Under the pieces are notes generated by a model. The model was not told where the DNA came from, ran no database searches, and saw nothing but the letters and a program-made list of their open reading frames with translations. 64,000 nt of DNA from positions 124,001 to 188,000 of the forward strand of contig DASYER010000023.1 of NCBI GenBank assembly GCA_036498905.1, given 5' to 3'. The position numbers were made by a program, and so were the translations under genes. The stretch comes from DAIDKA01 sp036498905 (GTDB lineage Bacteria > Pseudomonadota > Gammaproteobacteria > Steroidobacterales > Steroidobacteraceae). Within the stretch, counting starts at the first letter, position 1. Each line of letters opens with the position of its first letter. Shown one piece after another: positions 7,939 to 15,929 of this stretch.

Positions 7939-9363
7939 TGTTCCGCTCGGTTTGCGCACAAAGAACACGCACGCCACGGAGAAGAGCGAAATGACGGCGC
8001 CGCACAGAAAACCGCCTCCGACGCCCCCGGACAGGGCCTCGAGCGGGGCACGCCCGTGTGCGGCCAGCGTCGCGGCCCGAGCGGACATCAATGCCACGAA
8101 CAGCGCGACTCCGGCGGCACCGGAGACCTGCTGGATCGTGCCGATGACGGCACTCCCGTGCGAGTAAAGGCTGGCCTTCACTGAGGACAGGCTGACGGTG
8201 AACAGCGGTGTAAACAGCAAGGCAAAACCGACACTCATCACCACATGTCCGGCGAGGATATTGAGGACGGGAGTCGCCGGGCCGAGCAGCGTCATCGCCC
8301 AAAGCACCGCGCTGACGACCAGGACGCCGGGCACCAGCAGCCTCGTCGGCCCGAATTTGTCGTAGAGGCGCCCGACGTGCGGGCCCAGCAGGCCCATCAG
8401 CAGACCGCCCGGCAGCAGCAGCAGTCCGGTTTGCAGGGTGTTGAGTCCGAGCACATTCTGCAGGTAGATCGGCAGCAGAATGATGGTGCCGAACAGCGCC
8501 ATCATCATGCTCGCCATCAGCAGCATCGAGACCGTGAAATTTCGCGACTCGAAGGTGCGCAGGTCGAGCAGCGGGTGACCCGATTTCTGCAGCGATATCT
8601 GCCGGAAGATGAACGCCGCCAGGAATACCGCCCCGCCCGCACTCCAGACTGGGGCCGGCAGTGTGCCGGCTGGTGCGGCGACACCGACATTGCTCAGTCC
8701 GTAGACGATGCCCCCGAAGGCCATGCCCGACAGGACCACCGAGAGTCCATCAAGCGCCGCGCGATGCGGCGTCGTCACATTTTGCATGCGCCGGGCACCC
8801 AACCCCAGCGCACCGAGGGAAATGGGCAGCACCAGCAGGAACATCCAGCGCCAACTCAGATAGTTGAGGATGACTCCCGAGATGGTCGGGCCAACGGCGG
8901 GCGCGACCGATATGACGGTGGTGATGAAGCCCATGGTCTTGCCGCGAGTTTCGGGAGGCGACAGCGTCATGGCGGTGGTCATCAGCAGCGGGAACATGAT
9001 CGCGGTGCCGGATGCCTGGATGATGCGCGCGAGCACCAGCACCTGAAGATTCGTGGCCACAGTGGCGATCAAAGTGCCCAGCGAGAACAATGACATCGCC
9101 AGGATGAAGACCGGCCGCGTGTTGATTCGCTGCAGCAGAAAGCCTGTCACCGGAATGACCACCGACATCGTCAGCAGAAATGCCGTCGTCAGCCACTGCA
9201 CGGCATCCGCGGTAACGTTCAGGTCATGCATGAGCCGCGGCAGGGCGACGGCCATGAGCGTCTCGTTGAGGATGACGACGAAGGTGGCGACCAGCAGCAG
9301 GTTGATGACGAGCCGGTTGCGCCCCGCGTTGTCGGCGACCACCGGGGTGACCAGGCTATTCAA
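7879..9363 (-). CDS. MFS transporter, DHA2 family multidrug exporter
   Basis: Inner-membrane drug:proton antiporter of 494 residues and about 14 predicted membrane segments. The N-terminus (NLLLVATFVVILNETLMAVA, LPRLMHDLNV) and the motif WRWMFLLVLPISLGALGL are typical of the EmrB/QacA (DHA2) branch. The start is a TTG at 9363 that overlaps the stop of the HIT gene (TTGA), consistent with coupled translation; no better ATG precedes the first membrane segment. It overlaps the convergent SDR gene by 60 bp. A substrate cannot be inferred. No membrane-fusion protein or regulator of the TetR/MarR type is adjacent. Confidence 0.88.
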   Translation of the reverse strand: MNSLVTPVVADNAGRNRLVINLLLVATFVVILNETLMAVALPRLMHDLNVTADAVQWLTTAFLLTMSVVIPVTGFLLQRINTRPVFILAMSLFSLGTLIATVATNLQVLVLARIIQASGTAIMFPLLMTTAMTLSPPETRGKTMGFITTVISVAPAVGPTISGVILNYLSWRWMFLLVLPISLGALGLGARRMQNVTTPHRAALDGLSVVLSGMAFGGIVYGLSNVGVAAPAGTLPAPVWSAGGAVFLAAFIFRQISLQKSGHPLLDLRTFESRNFTVSMLLMASMMMALFGTIILLPIYLQNVLGLNTLQTGLLLLPGGLLMGLLGPHVGRLYDKFGPTRLLVPGVLVVSAVLWAMTLLGPATPVLNILAGHVVMSVGFALLFTPLFTVSLSSVKASLYSHGSAVIGTIQQVSGAAGVALFVALMSARAATLAAHGRAPLEALSGGVGGGFLCGAVISLFSVACVFFVRKPSGTSEGALHDPAVDPQGGTGGS

Positions 9364-9722
9364 AGGTGCGAACGCAGAATCGCCGCATACGAGTCAAGCG
9401 TAGAACGCTCTTCATTGGCCGGAAGCTTTGGGTAAACATGCAATACCTTATCGCCCATCAGGCGCGGATGGATGTGTATGTGCAAGTGTGGCACTTCCTG
9501 GAATGCCGCCTCGCCGATGGAGTGCCACACGCTCAGGCCCTGATTCGGGAAGGCACGACCCACGGCACGAGTGACTCGCGACACCATGGCCATCAGGGCG
9601 GCCCCAGTCCTGTCGTCCAGTTCGCGCACATCCTGGAAATGCTGCCGCGGAATGATCAAGGTATGACCCGGGTGAAACTGCCGCAAATCAATGGCCGCCA
9701 ATGCCAACTCGTTCTCGCACAC
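9360..9722 (-). CDS. HIT family hydrolase (start codon uncertain)
   Basis: Histidine-triad nucleotide hydrolase. The active-site motif is HLHIHIHP; the upstream conserved region is AAIDLRQFHPGHTLIIPRQH. The first recognised start codon in frame is the GTG at 9722, giving 120 residues, but the reading frame continues upstream through the family's N-terminal Cys pair (CVFC, encoded at 9756-9767) as far as the end of dsbA with no ATG, GTG or TTG. Homologous sequence therefore precedes the only standard start. Either a rare start such as ATC is used, or the N-terminus has been lost by a start-codon change. The function is probably hydrolysis of a nucleoside phosphoramidate or dinucleotide. It overlaps the MFS start by 4 bp. 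Confidence 0.75.
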   Translation of the reverse strand: MCENELALAAIDLRQFHPGHTLIIPRQHFQDVRELDDRTGAALMAMVSRVTRAVGRAFPNQGLSVWHSIGEAAFQEVPHLHIHIHPRLMGDKVLHVYPKLPANEERSTLDSYAAILRSHL

Positions 9723-9795
9723 GATGCTGGCTGATGCCCTGCCTTGCGCGATATCACAAAAGACGCAGCCGTCCGCCCCAGGGACGATGCCCTGC

Positions 9796-10476
9796 TCAGT
9801 GCTGACTTTCCTTCTCCACTAGGTATCGAACCACGCCGATCACATCCTCGGGGCTGTGCATCGAGTCCAGATTGACCATGTACTTGCCGTTCACGACGAT
9901 GCAGGGGGTGCCGGGTACCCGCATCGCAAGGATCTGCGCGTCCGCGCTCTTCATTTTCAGATCGATATTGAAGGAATGGGCCGTGGCCAGGAACACGTCA
10001 TGCTTCACACCGATCAGGCGCTCGTAGCATTTCGCGGCATCCTCGATCGAGGGCTGAGGGCTCTTCAGGCGCCCCGTGGCCTGATCGACGATCGCCAGTT
10101 CGCCGGTCTTCCAAACCGCATCAAAAATCGCCTGGTGGGTACGCGCGGAGATGCCCAGCGCCTGCGCGCTGAAGTAGGCGCGCTGCAGCATTGCCCAGTC
10201 CTCTTCAGGTTTGAAGGAGGCGGGCAGAAAGACCATTTGCGCGTTCGCCGGCAGGTTGTGTTCGAGCGCGGTGATCACGGGTTGAAAGCTGTTGCAGGCA
10301 GGGCAGCCATACGAGAAGACTTCCATCACCTCAACCTTCCCGGCCGGCACGCTGGTGTGCTGTGCCGGGCTGATGACACTGTAATTCGTGCCCTCGGTCC
10401 AGGTCTGGGCAGCCTGGGCGAGGGGGGCCAGAATCACAGTCAGTGCACCGAGCAGAGCCATGCGGAAAAGCTTCAT
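9796..10476 (-). CDS. dsbA: Thiol:disulfide interchange protein DsbA
   Basis: Periplasmic oxidase that introduces disulfides into exported proteins. The 226-residue product has a signal peptide (MKLFRMALLGALTVILAPLA, QA), the thioredoxin-fold active site CPAC within SYGCPACNSF, and the cis-Pro loop in RVPGTPCIVVNGKY. The start ATG at 10476 is preceded by AGGAGAG at proper spacing. CPAC instead of the Escherichia coli CPHC is common in DsbA of related bacteria and may alter redox potential. The window contains several exported cysteine-rich enzymes that would be clients. The neighbours (HIT protein downstream, aldo/keto reductase upstream 11 bp away) may share the transcript. Confidence 0.9.
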   Translation of the reverse strand: MKLFRMALLGALTVILAPLAQAAQTWTEGTNYSVISPAQHTSVPAGKVEVMEVFSYGCPACNSFQPVITALEHNLPANAQMVFLPASFKPEEDWAMLQRAYFSAQALGISARTHQAIFDAVWKTGELAIVDQATGRLKSPQPSIEDAAKCYERLIGVKHDVFLATAHSFNIDLKMKSADAQILAMRVPGTPCIVVNGKYMVNLDSMHSPEDVIGVVRYLVEKESQH

Positions 10477-10487
10477 GGAATTCTCTC

Positions 10488-11492
10488 CTACTTGCGCGCC
10501 GCGGCTTGGGCGGCGGGGGGTGATGGGCGAATGTACAGGGGCAGCGGCGGCTGGGTCTCATACGGGCTTTCGAGCTTCTGAGACTCCGCGGCCGTCAAAT
10601 GAGTTCCCAGCGCTCTTACGGAGTCATCCAGGTGGTGGATCTTGCTGGCGCCCACGATCGGCGCGCTGACGCCTGGCTGGGCGAGCAGCCAGGCGACGGC
10701 AATCTCAGCCGCCCCGACCCCGCGCTGCGCGGCGACTTCTGCGACCGCATCAATCACGGCTTCGTCAGCCTTGCGATTGAAGCGGTTGCGCGCCATGGGC
10801 GAGTTGGAGCGCACGGTGTGGGTGCGGCGACTGCCGGCCAGCAGACCGCCACCGATGGGACTATAGGGAATCAGGCCGACACCTTCCTCCCGGCACAAGG
10901 GGTTCATTTCGCGCTCTTCCTCGCGATACAGCAGGCTGTAGTTGTTCTGCATGCTGACGAAACGTGCCAGGTGCAACTGGTCGGCGCGGTACAGCATTTT
11001 GGCGAACTGATAGGCGGCCATGGTCGATGCGCCGATGTAGCGCACCTTGCCGAGCTTGATGAGGTCGGTCAGCGCTTCGAGAGTCTCCTCTATCGGCGTA
11101 TCCCGATCGAAACGGTGGATCTGGTACAGGTCGACATGGTCCATCCCCAGGCGAGTGAGACTGTTGTCGATGGATTCGAAGATATGCTTGCGCGACAGGC
11201 CGCGTTGATTGGGGCCGGGCCCCACCGCCTGAAAGACCTTGGTGGCCACCACGACATCATCACGCCTGACGCCGAAGGACTGCAGCGCCTTGCCGAGGAT
11301 GAATTCGCTTTCGCCGGCCGAATACACATCGGCGGTATCGAAGAAGTTGATGCCCAGGTCGAGAGCCCGACGCACGATGGCGAAGCTGGCATCCTCCGGC
11401 AGCATCCAGTCGGCGCCGCTGCCGAAGCTCATGCATCCCAGGCAGATGCGGGAGACCCGAAGTCCGGAGGAACCCAGGCGGATATAGTCCAT
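10488..11492 (-). CDS. Aldo/keto reductase
   Basis: NADPH-dependent carbonyl reductase of the AKR superfamily with a TIM-barrel fold, 334 residues. Conserved elements are FFDTADVYSAGESE (catalytic Asp and Tyr), VATKVF (Lys), YQIHRFD (His) and the C-terminal cofactor loop PIVGASKIHHLDDSV. The start at ATG 11492 gives the canonical MDYIRLGSSGLRVSRICLG. It is closest in style to AKR11/12-type, YajO-like enzymes of broad substrate range. A second AKR lies at 13034-14065 on the same strand with a DUF945 gene in between on the opposite strand; the two share the same motif set but differ in length and loops, so they are paralogues rather than a recent duplication. Confidence 0.9.
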   Translation of the reverse strand: MDYIRLGSSGLRVSRICLGCMSFGSGADWMLPEDASFAIVRRALDLGINFFDTADVYSAGESEFILGKALQSFGVRRDDVVVATKVFQAVGPGPNQRGLSRKHIFESIDNSLTRLGMDHVDLYQIHRFDRDTPIEETLEALTDLIKLGKVRYIGASTMAAYQFAKMLYRADQLHLARFVSMQNNYSLLYREEEREMNPLCREEGVGLIPYSPIGGGLLAGSRRTHTVRSNSPMARNRFNRKADEAVIDAVAEVAAQRGVGAAEIAVAWLLAQPGVSAPIVGASKIHHLDDSVRALGTHLTAAESQKLESPYETQPPLPLYIRPSPPAAQAAARK

Positions 11493-11640
11493 TACCGTCT
11501 TCCATCAGGTGTGTTGCAGCGCGGAGTCTAGCACCGCGGGACTATTCAATCCTCGCGTGCACTGCGGCAAAGAGCGCAATGCCGGCCTTCGCCTACAGTT
11601 CGCTACACTGTGGTTCGGAAAATCGACAGGCGACGGTTTG

Positions 11641-13017
11641 GTGAACAGAACAACAAAATACCTCGTGATCGGGCTGGTCGTGCTCTGTCTCGCATACCCG
11701 GGTTTCGCATGGTTGATCGGATTGCAGGTTGAGGCCTCGATGCTCAAGCGTGAGCAACAGGCGCTGGGGCAGTATCCGGGCGCCATCACGCTCGTGAGTC
11801 GGCAATATCATCGCGGGGTCTATGGCGCCACCGAAGAGTTGACTTACGGCGTCGGCATCGCGGCATTGCGTGCACTGGCCCCGCTCGCACCGGCCGCGGA
11901 TGCCGCAACACTGCGCGTGACGATTCACAACACCATTCATCACGGTCCGTTGCCGCAGTTTCGCACCCTCGGACTCGCCACTGTCAGTTCCCAAGTTGAG
12001 CTACCGGCGGCACTGAGTGCGAAATTGCGTGCGTTGCTGGGAGGCGAGCCCGTGATCCGGATTCGCAGTCGACTGGGGTGGTTCGGCGCACTGACGACCG
12101 CGATCGCAAGTCCGGCCTACGAGGGACGACTTGCCGATGGCGTTCAGATCAGCTGGCGTGGGCTTGAGGCAAGCGGGACCTCGAATGCGAGTCTGACAGC
12201 CAGTTCGTTGCAAGGCACTCTCGTGAGCCTCAATGTCAAGTCCGCGAAGCTCCAGACCGAATTGGACGGGCTGCAGATTCGCGCCGACTTGAAGCGGGTC
12301 CTTGAGGGGCTCTCGACTGGACCCTTCTCCTTGAAGATCGCGACAGTGAAATGGCAGTCGCTGCCTTCTTCCAGTCGGGGATTGCTGCAGGGGCTCTCGA
12401 TCGGTGGGTCAGGCACGGTGGCTGGTGACTACTACAAGTCGGCGGCTGATTTCTCGGCCGATGTGATTCAGACCCCCGACTTCTCGGTCACGCATGCCGC
12501 CTACTCGGTATCGGCCGAGCATCTGCATGCTCCGACGCTTGCGGCAATGATAAAGGATGCACGTGCTTCGCGGGCAGATCCGAGCTCGGCAAGCCCGTTG
12601 CCACCTCAGGCTGCGCTGGAGAATCTGAAGAAAAACGGCATCGAGCTGCTGCTGCATGAGCCGGTCCTGAACATCTCGCACATCGGCTTCGTCATGCCGG
12701 AAGGTGAGTTGCGCCTGTCGGCCACGGCATCGGCGCCGGGGCTTACGCAAGAGGATCTTGACGGACCTCGGTTTCAGGCCGCATTGATGCAGCATCTGAA
12801 TGTCGGCGCCGATGTTCGCATCGATGCCGCTCTGGCGACCCGCCTGCTGGCAAACAACGGACGAAAGGATGCTCTGGCCGCGCAGATGCAGACGCTGGAA
12901 CAGCAGGGATATATCAAGCGTGACGGTGCCGCATTGACTGCGCATCTGACCTTCGTGGCCGGCAAGATCTCCGTCAATGGCCACCCGTACCCGCCCATCC
13001 CGGCTCGCGGCCCATGA
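11641..13017 (+). CDS. DUF945 (YdgA-like) family protein
   Basis: Membrane-anchored periplasmic protein of 458 residues. After a short basic start the segment YLVIGLVVLCLAYPGFAWLI is a single membrane anchor, followed by a long domain with features of the DUF945/YdgA family such as SRQYHRGVYGATEEL and repeated beta-strand patterns. The biochemical role of this family is not established. GTG at 11641 was chosen because it places the anchor at residues 7-26; the reading frame is open upstream to 11509 but that part overlaps the divergent AKR promoter region and looks non-coding. It stands alone between two aldo/keto reductase genes on the other strand. Confidence 0.72.
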   Translation: MNRTTKYLVIGLVVLCLAYPGFAWLIGLQVEASMLKREQQALGQYPGAITLVSRQYHRGVYGATEELTYGVGIAALRALAPLAPAADAATLRVTIHNTIHHGPLPQFRTLGLATVSSQVELPAALSAKLRALLGGEPVIRIRSRLGWFGALTTAIASPAYEGRLADGVQISWRGLEASGTSNASLTASSLQGTLVSLNVKSAKLQTELDGLQIRADLKRVLEGLSTGPFSLKIATVKWQSLPSSSRGLLQGLSIGGSGTVAGDYYKSAADFSADVIQTPDFSVTHAAYSVSAEHLHAPTLAAMIKDARASRADPSSASPLPPQAALENLKKNGIELLLHEPVLNISHIGFVMPEGELRLSATASAPGLTQEDLDGPRFQAALMQHLNVGADVRIDAALATRLLANNGRKDALAAQMQTLEQQGYIKRDGAALTAHLTFVAGKISVNGHPYPPIPARGP

Positions 13018-13033
13018 AAGACCGCGTGCGCCG

Positions 13034-14065
13034 CTACTTCACGGGCGGCGGAGTACGCTCGGTAAATTGCCGCTGATGCCAGTAAGGATAGGCGAGCGTC
13101 GTTTCGCTTGCCGCATCGAGGCGGGCGACCTGCACGGCGGTCAGGTCCCAGCCCACGGCCCCGAGATTGTCGCGCAGTTGCTGCTCGTTGCGGGCGCCGA
13201 TGATCACGCTGGATACGGTGGGGCGCTGCAATACCCAGTTGAGCGCGACCTGAGGAATGCTCTTGCCGGTCTCCCGGGCAATCTCCTCGAGCATGTCGAC
13301 GACCTTGAACAGATGCTCCTCGGGCACCGGCGGTCCGATATCGACGATCAGCTTGGTGTTGAGTCGGCTGACTGCCGGGCGTGTCTGGCCGCGTCGGATC
13401 TTGCCTGTCAGGCGTCCCCAACCCAGCGGACTCCACACGATGGCCCCGACGCCCTGATCGAGCGCGAGCGGCATCAGCTCCCATTCGTAGTCGCGACCGA
13501 CCAGGGAATAATGCGCCTGGTGTGCGACATAGCGGGCGAGTCCATGGCGCTCTGATACGGCAAGTGACTTCATCAAGTGCCAGCCCGAAAAATTGGAGCA
13601 GCCGATATAGCGGATCTTGCCGGCGGTGATCAGATCATCGAGCGCCCGCAAAGTCTCCTCGACCGGTGTCGAGGCATCGAAGCCGTGCATCTGATAGATA
13701 TCGATGTAATCGGTGCCGAGGCGCCTGAGACTGGCTTCGCAGGACTCGAGCAGATGGAAACGGGAGGAGCCCACATCGTTCGGGCCAGGGCCGGTGCGGA
13801 AGGTGGCCTTCGTCGAGATGAGGACCTGTTGGCGCCGGCCGCGAATCGCGGCACCGAACACCTCTTCGGCGCGGCCCGCCGAATAGACGTCGGCGGAGTC
13901 GAACAGGGTGAGACCCGCCTCCAGACAGATCGAGACCATGCGCGTGGCCTCCTCGACGCCCGTCGTACCAAAGGCCTCGAATGCACCGTTGCCGCCCATG
14001 GTGGCCGTGCCGAAGCTTAGAACCGGGACCTTCAGTCCGGAGCGACCCAACTGGCGATATTCCAT
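13034..14065 (-). CDS. Aldo/keto reductase
   Basis: Second AKR-superfamily oxidoreductase, 343 residues. It has LFDSADVYSAGRAEEVFG (Asp, Tyr), ISTKATF (Lys), IYQMHGFD (His) and the C-terminal VIIGARNEQQLRDNLGAV cofactor-binding loop. The start MEYRQLGRSGLKV at 14065 is typical of the family. It is divergent from the BlaI-type regulator gene at 14140, with 74 bp between the starts containing an inverted repeat that could be a repressor site; it is therefore a candidate target of that regulator. The substrate is unknown. Confidence 0.9.
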   Translation of the reverse strand: MEYRQLGRSGLKVPVLSFGTATMGGNGAFEAFGTTGVEEATRMVSICLEAGLTLFDSADVYSAGRAEEVFGAAIRGRRQQVLISTKATFRTGPGPNDVGSSRFHLLESCEASLRRLGTDYIDIYQMHGFDASTPVEETLRALDDLITAGKIRYIGCSNFSGWHLMKSLAVSERHGLARYVAHQAHYSLVGRDYEWELMPLALDQGVGAIVWSPLGWGRLTGKIRRGQTRPAVSRLNTKLIVDIGPPVPEEHLFKVVDMLEEIARETGKSIPQVALNWVLQRPTVSSVIIGARNEQQLRDNLGAVGWDLTAVQVARLDAASETTLAYPYWHQRQFTERTPPPVK

Positions 14066-14102
14066 GCGTTACTCCCCGTGCTGCCGGGAGTAGATTAAAC
14101 TA

Positions 14103-14111
14103 CTACTGTAG
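14103..14111. promoter_or_regulatory. Candidate BlaI/MecI-type operator half-palindrome
   Basis: CTAC-T-GTAG lies in the intergenic region between the divergent aldo/keto reductase and BlaI-family regulator genes, 28 bp before the regulator start. BlaI/MecI/CopY repressors bind palindromes built on TACA/TGTA or CTAC/GTAG arms, so this is a plausible autoregulatory site. Only one copy with short arms is seen, so confidence is low. Confidence 0.35.
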
Positions 14112-14139
14112 GTCGCGCCATGTCGAGTCACGGTGAAAT

Positions 14140-14514
14140 ATGGCATTGCCGAAGCTGAGCAAGTTCGAATTGCGAATCATGCAGGCGCTGTGGAGCCACG
14201 GCCCGAGTTCGGTTCGCGAGGTGCATGAGAGCTTTCCGCAAAAGAAACGCCCGGCCTATACCACCGTCCAGACGATGGTCTATCGGCTGGAGATCAAGAG
14301 GGCGGTGCGACGCACGAGGAAGATCGGCAATGCGCTGATTTTTGAGGCCCTGATATCCAAACATGCTGCGCAGAATCGCCTCATCGATGAACTCGTGGAG
14401 CTATTCGGCGGGCATATTCAGCCATTGATCGCGCATTTGATCGCGGGCGGGAAACTTCACCTGGACGATGTCGAAGCAGCCAGAAAGACGCTCCGGCAGT
14501 CCGGGAAGAAATGA
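14140..14514 (+). CDS. BlaI/MecI/CopY family transcriptional regulator
   Basis: Winged-helix repressor of 124 residues. The N-terminal region LSKFELRIMQALWSHGPSSV followed by REVHESFP and YTTVQTMVYRLEIK is the family's DNA-binding domain; the C-terminal helix pair (RLIDELVELFGGHIQPLIAHL) is the dimerisation part. In related systems the repressor is removed by a co-encoded BlaR/MecR-type M56 metalloprotease, or by copper for CopY. Neither an M56 protease nor a beta-lactamase is encoded nearby, and no CopY-type Cys motif is present. It is therefore an orphan whose inducer cannot be read from context. The ATG at 14140 gives the standard family N-terminus. Confidence 0.85.
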   Translation: MALPKLSKFELRIMQALWSHGPSSVREVHESFPQKKRPAYTTVQTMVYRLEIKRAVRRTRKIGNALIFEALISKHAAQNRLIDELVELFGGHIQPLIAHLIAGGKLHLDDVEAARKTLRQSGKK

Positions 14515-14535
14515 CCCGCTGTATTCGCTCAGGCG

Positions 14536-15009
14536 TCAGCTGCCCGTCATCCTGGTCCTGAGCGAGTTCAAAGATGCGCGCCACCAGCTCGCAACATGTT
14601 GCAGCGTGGCCGATTCCGGGAAGCCGTGGCGTGCGACATGACGCTGCGGAATCGTGTCCCAGGCGCGATGCTCGACGCTGATCCGGGTCTCATCGCCGAC
14701 GCCCTCGAAGCGCACGTCGACTTCGGTGGACTGTTCCGGCGCGAAGCTTGCCTGCCGCCATCCGAACACGAGCCGTGCACCGGGTTCCCATAGACTGATC
14801 CGCCCGATCTCGAATTCCGCGCCGCCGGCGAGAGTGGTCCACAGACGCCCGCCGGCGCGGGGCTCGAAGCACAGGGTGCCATCACCTTCGGCGGTCACCG
14901 CGAACAGACCGTTGGAGCGCCACCAGGATCCGATCTCGCGGGTGAAGACATCGAACGCGGAGTGAGGATCGGTCGGGACCCGAAGCGAGACCAGCACCCT
15001 TGAGGTCAT
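14536..15009 (-). CDS. SRPBCC (AHSA1-like) domain protein
   Basis: Cytoplasmic START/Bet v1-fold protein of 157 residues. It begins VLVSLRVPTDPHSAFDVFTR and contains the family pattern GGRLWTTL...WEPGARLVFGW with a C-terminal helix rich in Trp. Proteins of this type bind hydrophobic ligands and are frequently encoded beside ArsR-family repressors. The ATG at 15009 overlaps the ArsR stop (ATGA), so it is the third gene of a VOC-ArsR-SRPBCC operon. The frame is open upstream to 15084, but the overlap arrangement supports this start. The ligand is unknown. Confidence 0.85.
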   Translation of the reverse strand: MTSRVLVSLRVPTDPHSAFDVFTREIGSWWRSNGLFAVTAEGDGTLCFEPRAGGRLWTTLAGGAEFEIGRISLWEPGARLVFGWRQASFAPEQSTEVDVRFEGVGDETRISVEHRAWDTIPQRHVARHGFPESATLQHVASWWRASLNSLRTRMTGS

Positions 15010-15338
15010 TTGCGCGTCTTCTGCAGGTGGCTCTTGAATGCCCGCAGCTGGCTTGCCCACAGCTCCTCGGTCTGTGCCAGCCACGCCGTCAGGTCGTCCA
15101 TGGGTTCGCGGCTGAGCCGATAGATCCGCACTCGTGAATCGAACTCGTCCCGCTCTTCCTCGACCAGCCCGTTCTCACGCATGGTGCGCAGGTGGCGACT
15201 CATGGCGGGGAAGGATATTTGCGCGGCATGCGCCAGCTCACCGGCGCGCCGCGGCCGCTCACGCAGCAGCTCCACCACGCGACGGCGATGCGGGTCGGCG
15301 AGGGCGAACAGCGTGCGATCCAGTGCGGTCGCCCTCAC
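15006..15338 (-). CDS. ArsR family transcriptional regulator
   Basis: Winged-helix repressor of 110 residues starting at GTG 15338, which overlaps the VOC stop codon (GTGA). The conserved order is FALADPHRRRVVELLRERPRR, then AGELAHAAQISFPAMSRHLR (recognition helix) and a wing with RVRIYRLSREP. The usual metal-binding Cys pair (ELCVCDL) of ArsR/SmtB sensors is absent, so this is a member of the metal-independent group often paired with AHSA1 proteins. The start is supported by overlap; a longer frame to 15521 runs inside the VOC gene. It probably represses its own operon through the inverted repeat at 15814-15836. Confidence 0.88.
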   Translation of the reverse strand: MRATALDRTLFALADPHRRRVVELLRERPRRAGELAHAAQISFPAMSRHLRTMRENGLVEEERDEFDSRVRIYRLSREPMDDLTAWLAQTEELWASQLRAFKSHLQKTRK

Positions 15339-15799
15339 GAAAGCTTCTTGAACTTGAAGCCGGTCGCCTGCTCCATCTCCTGGAACGAGACTTGGCGCAC
15401 CGGCTGCGAAAACGTCCACCGGTGTCCCTCGAGATCTATGGCGGCATAAGTGCGCTCGCCATAGAACTGTTCCCGGGGCTCCGCGACGATGGTCGCGCCC
15501 GCATTGCGGGCCCGCTCGCAATGCTCATCGATACCCGCTTCGATCCGCACGTGGATCCGCTGCGTGTTGGTCCCGCCGACCGTCGCCGGACTGCGGGTCC
15601 AGTCCGCGAATTCGTTGCTGATCATGATCACGCCGTCGCCGTGACTCATCTCCGCATGCACGATGTTGTCGCGGGAATCCACCAGCACCTCGCTGGCGTC
15701 AAAACCGAACGCACGCTGCAGCCACGCCATCGCAGCGCGATTGTCCTTGTAGACGACCGAAGAGATGAAAGCGGGTCGGCGGGGGGCTGCAGTGGCCAT
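15335..15799 (-). CDS. VOC family (glyoxalase/bleomycin resistance) protein
   Basis: Protein of 154 residues with paired beta-alpha-beta-beta-beta modules. FISSVVYKDNRAAMAWLQRA and YAAIDLEGHRWTFSQPVR are typical of PhnB-like and glyoxalase-like members. VOC proteins bind a metal and small ligands; the activity cannot be assigned. It is the first gene of the VOC-ArsR-SRPBCC operon, and the promoter region upstream is AT-rich and contains a 7+7 bp inverted repeat. In other bacteria VOC, ArsR and SRPBCC genes frequently co-occur, which supports the operon reading. Confidence 0.86.
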   Translation of the reverse strand: MATAAPRRPAFISSVVYKDNRAAMAWLQRAFGFDASEVLVDSRDNIVHAEMSHGDGVIMISNEFADWTRSPATVGGTNTQRIHVRIEAGIDEHCERARNAGATIVAEPREQFYGERTYAAIDLEGHRWTFSQPVRQVSFQEMEQATGFKFKKLS

Positions 15800-15813
15800 G
15801 GGACACCTGTTGA

Positions 15814-15836
15814 TTAACTAAAGTGATAATAGTTAA
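15814..15836. promoter_or_regulatory. Inverted repeat, probable ArsR operator of the VOC operon
   Basis: TTAACTA, nine spacer bases, TAGTTAA: a perfect 7+7 bp inverted repeat 14 bp upstream of the VOC start at 15799. The surrounding 60 bp is markedly AT-rich in a GC-rich genome (TATATAC, AATATATT), as expected of a promoter. Position, symmetry and the ArsR gene in the operon make an autorepressor site the natural reading. Confidence 0.55.
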
Positions 15837-15929
15837 CGCTATATACAAATATATTGTCAAGCACCCACCGACGAATATCCTTGCACCGGACCCTGGGTCC
15901 GCCTTTAGCGTGGCTGGTGGAGGGCGACG

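Noticed and set aside
15338..15521. Longer N-terminus of the ArsR protein
   Set aside because: The extension lies inside the VOC gene and adds an Arg/Gly-rich tail; the GTG overlap start matches the family N-terminus.
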